DNA of 64,000 nt, from assembly GCA_049999765.1 (NCBI GenBank), contig JBNGIQ010009298.1, positions 62,001 to 126,000 on the forward strand, given 5' to 3'. Both the position numbers and the translations under genes were made by a program. The notes under the pieces are model-generated. The model was not told where the DNA came from. It saw nothing but the letters and a program-made list of their open reading frames with translations, and did not search any database. This DNA comes from Phaeoceros laevis (lineage: Eukaryota > Anthocerotophyta > Anthocerotopsida > Notothyladales). Positions 14,644 to 25,869 of this stretch are shown here, one piece after another; within the stretch, counting starts at the first letter, position 1; each line of letters begins with the position of its first letter.

Positions 14644-14919
14644 GAATCAATGAGCGCTGGGAAGGAAGAGATCAGCTGGTCAGCTCCGTGCCAGGATAGC
14701 AGTTGCAGGCGCGCTTGAGCAGATCGTGCAGGAGTCTCATTTGCTACAATCTGCTTCACCAGCCATATTTCGTGCTGCCTCGGCTCCAGACAGAGGCTAC
14801 AGTTGCCACAGTTCAACGTCAGCTGAAAGCAAGGCAGTAACTGGCAGCTGGTACGAAGGCTCCGTTTAGCTAGTTTTTAATTAAATTAACAGATTTGTAT
14901 TAAGTGATTAATCAAGTAA

Positions 14920-15095
14920 ACGCTTGATGCATGCAAACTAGTTGCAACTTGCTAGTTACCTAGCTAGTTTCCTCAACTTGAGGAAACTAGCTAGTAAACT
15001 AGCTTGATGCTTGCAAACGAGTTGCAAAGCTTGAGGAAACTAGCTAGGTAACTAGGTCCTCAAGTTCCTAGCTAGCAAGTTGCAACTAGGCCGGA
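14920..15095. repeat. Palindromic AT-rich array built from CTAGCTAG and TTGCAA motifs
   Basis: Segments such as CTAGCTAGTTTCCTCAA and its complement TTGAGGAAACTAGCTAG alternate, with ACTAGTTGCAACTTGCTAG and variants at both ends. The whole block can fold into a long imperfect cruciform. It borders the start of the decayed element region. Confidence 0.65.
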
Positions 15096-15099
15096 AAGA

Positions 15100-16262
15100 T
15101 TAACCAGAGTTTAATCCCAGTGGTTCTGTCAGGTCGCGGTTTGCACAAGGTGGTCACCAGCATGTGGTGCATAGGGTCCCCGGTCATGGCCCGTCAGGCT
15201 GTGACAGCTTGCTAACCAACGGGCCTTGCTGCCTTCTCTCTCTTTCAAGCACGGCTCCCTAGGCCAGCATTGTTTACGATTCTACTTGCTTATGATTCTG
15301 CTTGCTGCGACAATGTTACCACCCTCCACGCTTAACAGCCTGCCCGTGCGTAACTGGAATCTTGGCACCGCCGTGCAGCGGTTTCCCGTTTTAAAGCACC
15401 ACTAGGACACACGGTGGTTTTCCGGCACTTCCTACTCGACCACAATCCTCCTGCTTACACGTTCACCCACCCAAACACTGGATTCCATGGCCTAGACACA
15501 ACTTACACACAGGGCGTGAGACTCAACACACCGGGCCGTGAGCCCAAGAACACATGTATCGCCAATAACCTTGCTTAAATTCAAACACACCACAATAGAA
15601 CACCGCCGATGTTTTTCTTCCTAAAACACTTAAGACTAAACCTATGCCACTTCCCTGATTCTTTGTCCAAGACAGAGCCTCCAAAGAACAGCCAAGCCTC
15701 CAGCTTACAGGCAAAATGTGGGAAACACTAAGCTGCTTAGCCCCAAGCAACATCCTATTAAGTAGCCATCCCTCCTAACAGGGAATGGCAGCCACGTAGG
15801 CAAGTTCATCCAGCTCTACTATACAGGTTGCACTCTGAACTGGCAGCGAAAACAAAACAAGCTTATCATGGGCCCGCGAGTCCCAAGTTAACCCTTAAAA
15901 GCCCGGGCACCGAAATGCACCGAAACGCCTGTTACTCATGCGGCTAGGCTTTCCCGGGGGTGTCGAACCCATAACGGGGCCCGTCAGCACCCGTTGGAGG
16001 ATTCTTGCTTGCTGGCCGCCAGCCAAGGCCTCAAATAAAGAGGCTGATAGGCTAATCGGCATCAGCACGACATCACCTTTCTAACAATACCATATAAAGC
16101 AATAAAAACTTTTTTTTCTCATAGGAAATCGTCGAAAGCATCGTCAAAGTGGACCCAACAGACATTTTTGTCCCGTGGGGTTCTTAAGGGTTAAGGGGTA
16201 AACCGGGATATAGTCTACCTTGGGTAAATGTAATGCGTCCGGAGCAGACCCGGGCGTTACAC
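15100..16262 (-). mobile_element. Possible LTR of a decayed retroelement
   Basis: Read on the minus strand, the block starts at 16262 with TGTAACGCCCGGGTCTGCTC, the style of many plant Ty3/gypsy LTR starts. Its inner end was not located. A similar stretch (TTACATTTATCCAGGGTAGA) occurs in the opposite orientation near 16645, so rearrangement is likely. There is no clear polypurine tract beside it. Low confidence. Confidence 0.3.
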
Positions 16263-16777
16263 TTATCTAGTTTTACAGATATCCATAATGATAATTAAAT
16301 TAATACGTAGTCTAATTAACTAACTCTGTTAATTAATTACGCGCAGTAATCACGGTCCTACTCCCGACTCAAGAAGCTCGTGATGTGCTACTCCTGACTG
16401 AAGAAGCTTGTGGAAGAAGCTCGTGATATGCTACTCCCGACCGAATGCTAGCTTGAAATCACTCACCACCTAGAGATCTTGACCTAGTTTTATTACTCGT
16501 CGTCAATTACGACACTACACTAAGTACCGTACTTTATATTTATTTTCCGACCTCTCTGAAGGCTGTTTTTTGCCAATCATTACATTTAACATTTATCCCT
16601 TGTCCCTACTATGGGAGCAGCGTCAACCTTTACAGCTATCTAGGTTTTACATTTATCCAGGGTAGATTGTAGACCCCAACACCTGGCAACCCCTATGTGG
16701 ACTTCGAATCCCGCAAGTCGCAAACTACACATTACTTAGCAAAAGAACACAGAATATGTATAGCAACTACTTGTGGA

Positions 16778-17617
16778 TCACTTTGCAGCCCTGCTGCTCT
16801 TGCTCCTGGTTCCTTCGGCCTTGGTGGTTTGCACATGCTTGAGTTTTGCAACATCACTCACTAAGACTTCCAAAAGGGAGCACACCGTGTCCATCCTTCC
16901 GTCCAAGAACTGAATCGTAGCATTAGATGAACTGCCTGGGTCTCCCCTTCCAGATGCAGTCCCCACCTCAGGCACATCGCTACCAACTCCAATCCAGCGC
17001 AAACCCACTACCGTTGGGCAATAGTTGTCAGCAGAATCACATCGGTGGGAAAACTCAGGCTCCTCTCATTCATTGGTCTGAAATGAGGTCGAACTTCCCT
17101 GAAGACCTCGCTGCCCTAATGTTTCGACCTTGGGGTCAAGGCCTAAGTAACCCTATCCATGGGCTAGGCCGTTACTTGTGCTCACTAGATTTTGCAAAGG
17201 GCACATTCGTAGCTTACGATTTTCACACTAAGAGCTGGGGGCAATGGCCGTCCAGTCGCCTCCTTCATCCAACTTCGGTTTGCTCTAGACACTTGCCAAT
17301 CACGGAAATTTTCATCCATCTGGGCCTTTGTGAGGAACCACCCCGAATTCACCACAACACATTCTTGATGGCGAAAGTTCTCATCAAAGCATCGCATCTC
17401 CTAAACAACAACTGGTCATTAACTTGACTCAGGCCGCCCTCAAGTCAGTATTCCACTCAAAGCAAGCCTTAGGCTCAGTTTTCAATGCCAACCCAAGCAA
17501 GGGCTTCATCATCTGGTACCAGCCCCTAATCTTGTTCGAGTATCCTAGGAAGCGTTGGAGCATAGCAAAGAAAAGTTTGAGTTCGAACTGATCAGGCAGA
17601 ATAATGTTCATCAGCAT
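16778..17617 (-). pseudogene. Degenerate retroelement polyprotein fragments
   Basis: Three short minus-strand frames (17617-17429, 17397-17185, 17008-16778) are broken by stops. The first reads FFAMLQRFLGYSNKIRG, a KPLLGLALKTE block and CFEWNTDLRAA. This resembles the region after the reverse transcriptase of Ty3/gypsy elements (FLG..YSKI..PL..L......F.W....AF). The other two I do not recognise. Together with the LTR-like end nearby this suggests an old insertion on the minus strand. Confidence 0.35.
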
Positions 17618-18046
17618 ATGAAGCGAAACCTAAAGTACTACGCTTAAAAAACCCATTTGACATCCAATGCACAACCATATGCGCCATACTGCACTCGAAC
17701 ATGTCGCGGAGTCGGCCGTTCCACCAAAGTATCCTACCCTTCCGGACAAGCTTCTTTAGAACCTCTGAGGTGTTTTTAAGTTTACACCCTGGTTTATAGA
17801 ATATTGTTGATTTATCCCTACGTAGAGAGGTGATGCAGGTCTACTCATATAGGATGCAAGTAATAGTAATAAGAGTAATAGTATTATCTCTACTTTGAGA
17901 GATCATGGTATAAGCACATATAGGATGCAAGGGGTAATAATATTTAGTAGTAGCAATATTATGAGTTTTAGGGAGTCTTTGACCCCATGCCGTCCCATAG
18001 GCGGCAAGCCACCCGGTACGTACCGTGTGCAAAATTGAGTAGATTA

Positions 18047-18115
18047 GGGGTGGCCGGGGTTCAATACCCAGAGAGGGCAGTGTGCTCTATCAATTGGTTT
18101 TGAAATCAATCCGAA
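18047..18115 (+). mobile_element. tRNA-derived SINE copy 1, 5'-truncated
   Basis: It carries the B-box-like GGGGTTCAATACCC and the body GGGCAGTGTGCTCTATCAAT shared with copies 2 and 3, but in the opposite orientation. No A box is visible upstream, so the head is truncated or diverged. Confidence 0.5.
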
Positions 18116-18324
18116 AACAACGAAACTACATTCTATAGACCATTTAGTATCAGTAACTAACATAACATATGTAGCTTAACCGTCAAATACCGGCACGCGT
18201 GTTCACATTAGGAGCATGGAGCGGTGCGACTCATTGCATTGCATAGGTCGTCTGCCCACCTAGTGCTTGGCTTAGCCAGTGCTAGGAGAGGGGGGCGCAC
18301 CTCCCTGCAAGGTAAAGACCACCA

Positions 18325-18606
18325 ATCCACCTAGTGTGCCACCAACGTGTCGGCATGCTCGATTTCCATGTGGCGTCGGCTAGCATGCACTTTCTACTAC
18401 AACTACTAGCAGATAGATAAACAAGAACACCTAGACATGCACCTAAAAGGTTACACACCCAAGATAGACCACCTAGTGTGCCACCAATGTGTCGGCATGC
18501 TCGATTTCCATGTGGCATCGGCTAGCATGTACTTTCTACTACTACTACTAACAGATAGATAAACAAGAACACCCAGACATGCACCTAAAAGGTTACACAC
18601 CCAAGA
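18325..18606. repeat. Tandem duplication, 141-bp unit, two copies
   Basis: A unit starting CCACCTAGTGTGCCACCAA and including GTGTCGGCATGCTCGATTTC and ACACCCAAGATAGA is repeated about 141 bp downstream with a few substitutions. No coding potential is supported. Confidence 0.75.
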
Positions 18607-18699
18607 TAGAATGGAGTAGATAGATAAACAACATCCAAACCCGCATCTAATGTTTGCACGCCGCAACATAGGGGGTAAGCCATCTAAATAAGCTATGTA

Positions 18700-18955
18700 G
18701 TAGTAGTAAAGAGCCACGCTATATCAACTCTAAAAGGAATTGAGCATGCCACCATTTCTGTGACTTGCCAGGTAGCGAGCTACCTAGCTAATCATGTAAA
18801 GTGGTGGTAGTAGTAGTAGTAAAGTGCCGCACTATACGAACTCCACAAGGGAATTGAGCACGCCACGATATTTGTGACTTGCCTGGTAGCGACCTACCTA
18901 GCTAGCCAGCTATGGTGGTTAAGCCATGTTAGTAGTAGTAGTAGTAAGGATTTCA
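18700..18955. repeat. Tandem units of about 120-130 bp with TAG triplet runs
   Basis: Two diverged units share (GTA)n runs, GAATTGAGCATGCCAC, GTGACTTGCCAGGTAGCGA and CTACCTAGCTA. A third triplet run follows at about 18930. No gene is visible. Confidence 0.7.
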
Positions 18956-19068
18956 CTGTAATTTTGAAAACCAATTTATAAAGCACACTGCCCTGAGTAG
19001 GTATTGAACCCCGGCCACCCCTTTGGGGAGCGGGGTTCTTTACCACTTGAATGTCCTTAAAGGGACAA
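18956..19068 (-). mobile_element. tRNA-derived SINE copy 2
   Basis: On the minus strand the element begins GGACATTCAAGTGGTAAAGA, an A-box-like segment (plus-strand 19037-19050). About 40 bases later comes GGGGTTCAATACC, a B-box-like segment (plus-strand 18999-19012). Spacing and sequence match the RNA polymerase III promoter of a tRNA-related head. A body with GGGCAGTGTGCTTTATAAAT follows. This is the best preserved of the three. Confidence 0.6.
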
Positions 19069-19069
19069 G

Positions 19070-19243
19070 GTTAAGCTATGTTAGTTTGTTAGGCCTATAT
19101 TGCTCTAGTCTAGGGTTAATCTACTCTGAGAGGGCCATGTAGCCGAAGTGATATCTATGGTGGTTAAGCTGTATTAGTTTGTTAGGCCTATATTGCTCTA
19201 ATCTAGGGTTAATCTACTCTGAGAGGGCCATGTGGCCGAAGTG
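19070..19243. repeat. Tandem duplication, about 90-bp unit
   Basis: GGTTAAGCTATGTTAGTTTG through GAGAGGGCCATGTAGCCGAA is repeated once with few changes (GGTTAAGCTGTATTAGTTTG onward). It lies between SINE copies 2 and 3. Confidence 0.75.
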
Positions 19244-19350
19244 AATGAAAGAACCAATTGATAGAGCACACTGCCCCGAGTGAATATTGAACCCCACCAC
19301 CCATTTGGGGGCAGGGTTATTTACTGGTCACCACTTGAGTGTCCCCAAGG
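19240..19350 (-). mobile_element. tRNA-derived SINE copy 3
   Basis: Minus strand: GGGGACACTCAAGTGGTGAC (A-box-like), then GGGGTTCAATATTC (B-box-like) and the body GGGCAGTGTGCTCTATCAAT. It is diverged from copy 2 by scattered substitutions and a small insertion in the head. Confidence 0.55.
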
Positions 19351-19419
19351 TCCCCTATGTGATATACTCGTGTGGAGCTCTTCGAAGTAGAATCATATTA
19401 AGAAAAAAAATAGCACACT

Positions 19420-19805
19420 GCCTCCCTCCCTCCCTGCCTTCTCCCCACTGCTTAATCCNNNNNNNNNNNNNNNNNNNNNNNNNNNNNNNNNNNNNNNNNN
19501 NNNNNNNNNNNNNNNNNNNNNNNNNNNNNNNNNNNNNNNNNNNNNNNNNNNNNNNNNNTTCTCCCCACTGCTTAATCCATGCCCCCTCCCCCCTCACATG
19601 CTGCTGGAGGCACTAGGGCGCCCTCCCCTGCTCAAAGAGGCAGTAAGGCGCCTCCCTCCCTGCTCAATCCAAGCCCTCCCCTCTCCCATGGGCTGAAGGA
19701 GGGAGCAAGCCGCCTCCCTCCCTCCCTCTCCTCCTTGCCCAATCCAAGCCCCCTTCCCTTCCACGTGCTGATGGAGGCAGCAGGGAGCCTCCCAGCTGCA
19801 CTCCA
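19420..19805. repeat. GC-rich minisatellite with internal assembly gap
   Basis: Units of about 60-70 bp contain CTGCCTCCCTCCCT, GCTCAATCCAAGCCC and TGGAGGCAGCAGG variants. The 100-N gap at 19459-19558 falls inside the array, and the sequence TTCTCCCCACTGCTTAATCC stands directly on both sides of it. Open frames across it are repeat artefacts. Confidence 0.8.
19459..19558. other. Scaffold gap of 100 N
   Basis: Exactly 100 undetermined bases, the conventional placeholder length. True size is unknown. Confidence 0.98.
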
Positions 19806-20180
19806 CGGGTAGGATTGGGGGCTGGCTTCCACAACTGGCCGTTGCCGTCGCCTTCCTCCCTCGCCCTCCCGATTCCAACAACGGGTGGGAGGCTTGAACT
19901 GGAGCTACTGGGCAAGCACCGGTTGGTGTTAAGTATTTATGAAATTAATTTTAATTAATAAATTAAATTTATTTATTTTACCGTATCTCATCCTCCTAAG
20001 TGAATGCAAGGTTTCCCATTTCAAGTTGCTATGCAAGTAAGGTCCATTAGGGGTTAAAGAATTCTTTAGCAAATAAAAAATCATGGCAGTGGTGGGGCTC
20101 TATGCACTTGAGTTCTCCTAGCAATTATACTAAGGAGTAAGTTGAAATTGCAAATGCTCAATATCAATCAGTCAATTATA

Positions 20181-20546
20181 GGACCCTTACGGATAGGCCA
20201 CGAAATCCAGATTTCGGCCAGATATCGGGTCCGAAATCTGGATTTCAACCAGCTTTCGTCGAAATCCTCCTCGGACAGACCGATGAGGTGGCACAACTTT
20301 GGTGTAGCTTTGGACGAAAGCCAAGCTTAGGTGGCTCCGACCTGGCGCCTATGTGGCAAGGGCGAAAGCTCTTTTTTTCCAAATCCAGCTTTCGACGAAA
20401 TGTGGTGCATGCACCACATTTTGTCGAAATCTGGCGGAAATCTGTTGGCTCCATATTTCAAATTGACATGGCACATGAAATCTGAATTTTTATTTTGAAA
20501 TCTAGCTTTCAACGAAATCGGAGCTTTGGCCTGTCCGTAATGGTCC
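20181..20546. mobile_element. MITE, 366 bp, with 20-bp terminal inverted repeats
   Basis: The ends are GGACCCTTACGGATAGGCCA (20181-20200) and TGGCCTGTCCGTAATGGTCC (20527-20546), inverted copies with two mismatches. ATA immediately flanks both ends (20178-20180, 20547-20549), consistent with a 3-bp target-site duplication. The interior is built from CGAAATC and GATTTCG motifs and can fold back. There is no coding capacity. It sits about 370 bp upstream of the RNase T2 start codon and could affect that promoter. Confidence 0.75.
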
Positions 20547-20913
20547 ATAGTATGTACACCGTGATTTCAGATAAAGTATCAATGATGGTGCAAATGCTCA
20601 TTATGGGGGCCGTAATTGTAGTAAGGAGCTCGAGACAACTGTGGTTAGTATGATACGAAATGTCGATAACGGGCTCCATACATGGACACCCGAGTGCATT
20701 ATTAGTAAGAGGTACGGTAGCGAGAAGAATATGCCATCTCCCTGGTTCCCGCGGGACTTTTGGAGGCACGTTCTGAGCCTCACACAGTCCTGGCCATGGG
20801 AAGTTACTTGTCCTGTACGCCACTATCTCTACCTAGTCTCGTGGACTGATGAGGCGGTGAACAGAGCCGTGGGGGAGCAGGGAAGCAGGTTTTTCCGGTG
20901 GAGCTCATTCATC

Positions 20914-22450
20914 ATGGCTCTGGCTTTGCTACTGCTGTGCCTGATACCGGCTGCAGCGTTCGCCGTGGAAGATGCTAAGACGGTTAGTGCACAGGCGCCC
21001 TTCGATTACTTCATGTTCGCGCAGCAATGGCCAGGGACCTACTGTGAAAGCTCCGGCACCTGTTGTCAAAGGTGGAAAACAGCGAATTTTTACCTCTTGG
21101 CTGTTTCCCTGCTAGCGTGATAGGCTCCCACTCTTGTAAAAAATTCTGGTTGGATCAGGATTATAGAATTTTTTGTCTGTGTCAAAATCTTCATCCTTGT
21201 GCTGCCTAATGAAAATTCCATCTCTGCGTGATGTTGTATCCTGCAGCCTGACTTATCCTGTGGAGTTCACAATACGTGAGCTCCTTCACCTCACCTTCAC
21301 GGCTTTCATAGTTAGACAAGACTTTTGGTATGAACTGTCTATTCCCTTTCTGGACGTCCAAGCTTTACTCTGTGGGGGGGAATGTCGTGCAGACGGCGTC
21401 TGGCCCAACTACGACAACGGTGCATGGCCTTCCTGCTGCGAGGGTGGCGCTCCGTGGGATCCAACAGTGGTGCGAGGCTTAGGTCCTAGACCGGCGATGG
21501 TTTCCTATATCTTACTGAAGCAGCATTTAACCTAATGTTCCTGTTGCAGCTTGAGCCACTGCTACCAGAGCTGCAGAAGCACTGGCCAACTTTGAGCTGC
21601 TCAAATACGACCCTCTGCTTCAGTAAGGAGAAAGGGTCCTTCTGGCAGCACGAGGTAACCATTTCAGTCCCAACATGACGGTGATATGTAGTGAGCTGCA
21701 GTATGCAGGTTTTCTAGCGTGCAGCATCTAATCAACCCTTGACTTTACTACTGTCCATTGCACTGTGGCGGGGGACGATGTTACACACTGATCAATCAGT
21801 GGGGTGAGCTTTAAACTGCTTTGCCAGAGCCCTGTTTCCTTTCAGGAACGTTCACTTTTTTGTAATTCTACAAGTTTCCCCCTTACAATCTGCTGTGATT
21901 GCAGAAAAGCATGGAACTTGTGCTTCTCCAGTCATTCGTGATGTGTACACCTATTTTGATATTGGTCTTGAACTCCACAAGAAGTACCAGCTGACGGTAC
22001 GATTCTGTTCGAAGAGCCTCCGTCTGGCAGGATGTCTTCCCCTTGATGGTAACTGGGACTTGTGTTTGACTGTTCGCAGAAAATTTTGAACAAAGCTGGC
22101 TTCGTCCCGGACAGTTCGGACAAGTACAAGACTTCTGACGTTGTGAAGGCTGTGACGGACTACGTCGGGGCGGTTCCTGAGCTGACCTGTTCGAGTGGCC
22201 AGATCCTGGAGATACGCATATGTTTCTACAAGGACTTCACGGTAAATATACCGCGTCGTCCTATTCATTCTGGTCGTTGCTGCTCATTCTATCTTCGGTA
22301 TTGACATGACTCTTTGGCTGGCAGCCTAGAGATTGCGGAGTTCTCTCAGCTAGTCCTGTGCATGATGAGAACCTCCAGTCTTCCTCGTGCTCGACCCAAA
22401 TTTTAATACCTCAATTTGTGTACTCGTCGGGGGGCTGGTTCAGTGAGTGA
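20914..22450 (+). CDS. RNase T2 / S-like ribonuclease, secreted; doubtful splice junction at the second active-site motif
   Basis: Exons 20914-21071, 21247-21275, 21393-21469, 21550-21654, about 21910-21996, 22080-22241 and 22325-22450. A signal peptide (MALALLLLCLIPAAAFA) is followed by FDYFMFAQQWPGTYC, then the first active-site motif FTIHGVWPNYDNG; its histidine codon is split across an intron. SFWQHE then leads to HGTCASPVIRD, and the chain ends CSTQILIPQF, as in S-like RNases. These enzymes cleave RNA to 2',3'-cyclic phosphates in vacuole or apoplast, often under phosphate starvation. The oddity is the second motif, normally HEW-x-KHGTC. The obvious acceptor (CAG at 21902-21904) shifts the frame, while the in-frame AG at 21908-21909 yields HEHGTC and loses W-x-K. 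The gene may encode an altered enzyme, be decaying, or carry a sequence error here. Confidence 0.85.
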
Positions 22451-22789
22451 GCTTGGAGAACTGTCGGATGAACAACCCGTTCATCCGTTATGTATACTCT
22501 AGATTCAACTGAAGTGATGCACATTGGTGACGAACATGCTGTTCGTTGAAGTAGGGAAGTAGGTATTCGCAGACAATTCTATTTACAACTTGACATCATG
22601 GTAATCTGGTACAAAATTTGCTGTACAATGTACATATTCATAAGTTCGCAAGTTGTGGCCAAGGCATGCAAGCTGGCTGTTTTCCTACACCCTGATTGCA
22701 TGTCGGTCCGCAGTTCTACCTAAGTCCCAGATACAAGGTTTCAAAGATTTGCACCAAGTCAACGAGGGCCAAGCAAAAGATCCATTCAT
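22451..22789. other. Intergenic, convergent gene ends
   Basis: Between the RNase T2 gene (+) and the LEA gene (-). No gene or repeat is seen. Confidence 0.55.
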
Positions 22790-23478
22790 TTAGTTCGCCT
22801 GCGCCTTCCGTCGTCCGGTGCTTTTGGACTTGGTCTCGGACTTCGACTTGCTTGTACTCTTGGGCTTGGACTTCGTCTTGGACTTGGTTTGCCCTTCTTC
22901 CTCTTCCTCTTCGTCCTCCTCCTCTTCCTCCTCCTCTTCTTCCTCGTCCTCTCCTTTGTTCTCCTTCTCATCTTCCTCCTCCTCTTCCTCCTCTTCCTCC
23001 TCCTCGTCCTCCTCCTCGTCTTCTTCCTCCTCGTCTTCTTCCCCCGGCTTCTTAGCAACGTCCGAGAGCTCAGACTTTGTCTTGTACTTAGTTTCGTCAA
23101 TCTTGATACCTTTCTCCCTCGCAACCTCCTCCCCGGACTTGTCTTTCCTGGAAAGCCCGCCCTTCCTCCCCATCTCCCGATACCCCTCCTTCCCCAGCTG
23201 CTCAGCCCTCTTCCGGCCTCCTTTCCGAGCTCCCTCCTTCAACCGTTCCTGTACAATCAGCAGAGATCTATCATAAGCTTGCGTCCAGAATTTCAAAATG
23301 ACTGAACTGAGAAATTTTCCTGGTCTTTTACCTGAGCATCGGGGGACATGAGGCCCTTGCTCTCCACGTCTTCATCTGAGGGCTCGGGTCGTGTACCATC
23401 TGCCCTGGTGAGCCCTCCTTTGGTAGCTCCCTTCTTCAGCCGCATCTGCGCCTCCTCAGACATTGGACCTTCCGACAT
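22790..23478 (-). CDS. Em-like group 1 LEA protein (LEA_5) with long acidic and Lys/Ser tails
   Basis: Two exons, 23478-23332 and 23248-22790, give 201 residues. The diagnostic Em 20-mer block is GGRKRAEQLGKEGYREMGRK (about residues 59-78), followed by GGLS, preceded by an Em-like N-terminus (KKGATKGGLTRADG). Group 1 LEA proteins are hydrophilic, disordered desiccation protectants of seeds and spores, usually induced by abscisic acid. Typical Em proteins are about 90-150 residues and end soon after the repeat. This one continues with about 49 residues (119-167) that are almost all Glu/Asp, then a basic KSK/TKSK tail (168-201). The acidic part is encoded by GAG/GAA repeats and may vary in length. 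The intron position between N-terminus and repeat is usual for the family. Confidence 0.9.
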
Positions 23479-23863
23479 TTTGCCAGACTCGGATTACACC
23501 AAAACTGTGTTGAATACAGTTGATGAATTTTGCAACAAGTACAGCCGAGACTAAGCAAGGCTGGAACAGCTTCGAACAAGCAATCAAGAATGGGAGAGCA
23601 GGTCAGCAGCTTTGTGTGCTCTCTTGAGGCCAGCAAGTCCTGCTCTGCTGGGAGCAGGGCAGCTTGGCAGCTGGAGAGGCCATGCAGCTTCACCTTGCTG
23701 GCACTAATCACCCCTAAATGGGAGCCACGTAGTTCAAGCTGCACACGAGCCAGGTCCATGTGTCGGTATAACCACGATGTCGGAACCGATTAGGGCTTCA
23801 AGCCAAAAGGTGAACGTTTGACAATTTGGATTTGGATTTCTCGCACTTGAGTTGCAATACGCT
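23479..23863. other. LEA gene upstream region
   Basis: 385 bp between the LEA start (-) and the reductase stop (-). No gene is seen. It should contain the LEA promoter; I could not identify ABRE elements with confidence. Confidence 0.5.
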
Positions 23864-25314
<1,451 letters not shown>

Positions 25315-25869
25315 TCTCCAGCACGGTTGATGGATGGTAGTATGAAATGCGGACTCTATTGAAAAAAATGTGCACTCCAGATCGGGATCAGGTATGGAGC
25401 TGGAGCTGTTGGTCGTGTGGTACATCTCGCACAGGACTTATTGAGGCATCGGTTCGCACGCCATGGGATCTGTTAACGCAACGCACTAAGCATCTGCCTC
25501 GAACATACGACAACTGGAGCCGGATCCCGCGTGTGAAGTTATTGTTCGTTAGACAGCGTCGATGTTCCGCTTCACCTGCACATGAACCTACCCCCTCGGC
25601 GGGTAGATACAGTTACATGAGAAAGGTGTGCTGTGTGTAAGCGTTCTTTTCAGTACGTTTAAGAGTCCCGGGACGCTCAAACCTAAATTAGGCGCTGGTT
25701 CAAACTTCGGCAAGAGCGCACCATTTCGGCGGGTGATGAGTTTCAGGGTGGCATTCGATTTGCAGGGAGGACTGAAGAGTCAGGACTGATTCATCAGGCA
25801 CGGGTGTGTGAGTTACCGGCTTGGCAGGATTGGCAGGATCTGTTGATTGCTTGAGTAGAGAGAGGTAGG
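25315..25869. promoter_or_regulatory. Shared upstream region of reductase (-) and helicase (+)
   Basis: 555 bp separate the two start codons. No clear TATA element is visible for either gene, and no repeat. It probably acts as a bidirectional promoter. Confidence 0.45.

Larger units (their letters stand above)
14209..18046. other. Gene-poor repeat island with decayed retroelement traces
   Basis: No intact gene is visible. The stretch holds small hairpins (14396-14476, 14591-14643), a palindromic AT-rich array (14920-15095), an LTR-like end at about 16200-16262, and minus-strand frame remnants between 16778 and 17617. Base composition and stop density differ from the flanking genic DNA. Confidence 0.6.

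Noticed and set aside
18240-18720. Possible protein-coding repeat (CNLLGACLGVLVYLS frames)
   Set aside because: The similar peptides come from the 141-bp DNA duplication, with stops and no gene structure.
19287-19915. Pro/Ser- and Gly-rich frames around the N gap
   Set aside because: They run through N bases and minisatellite units, with no start context or domain.
22818-23276. Poly-Ser/poly-Leu plus-strand frames opposite the LEA gene
   Set aside because: Products of the GAG/GAA repeat read antisense; the Em motif is on the minus strand.
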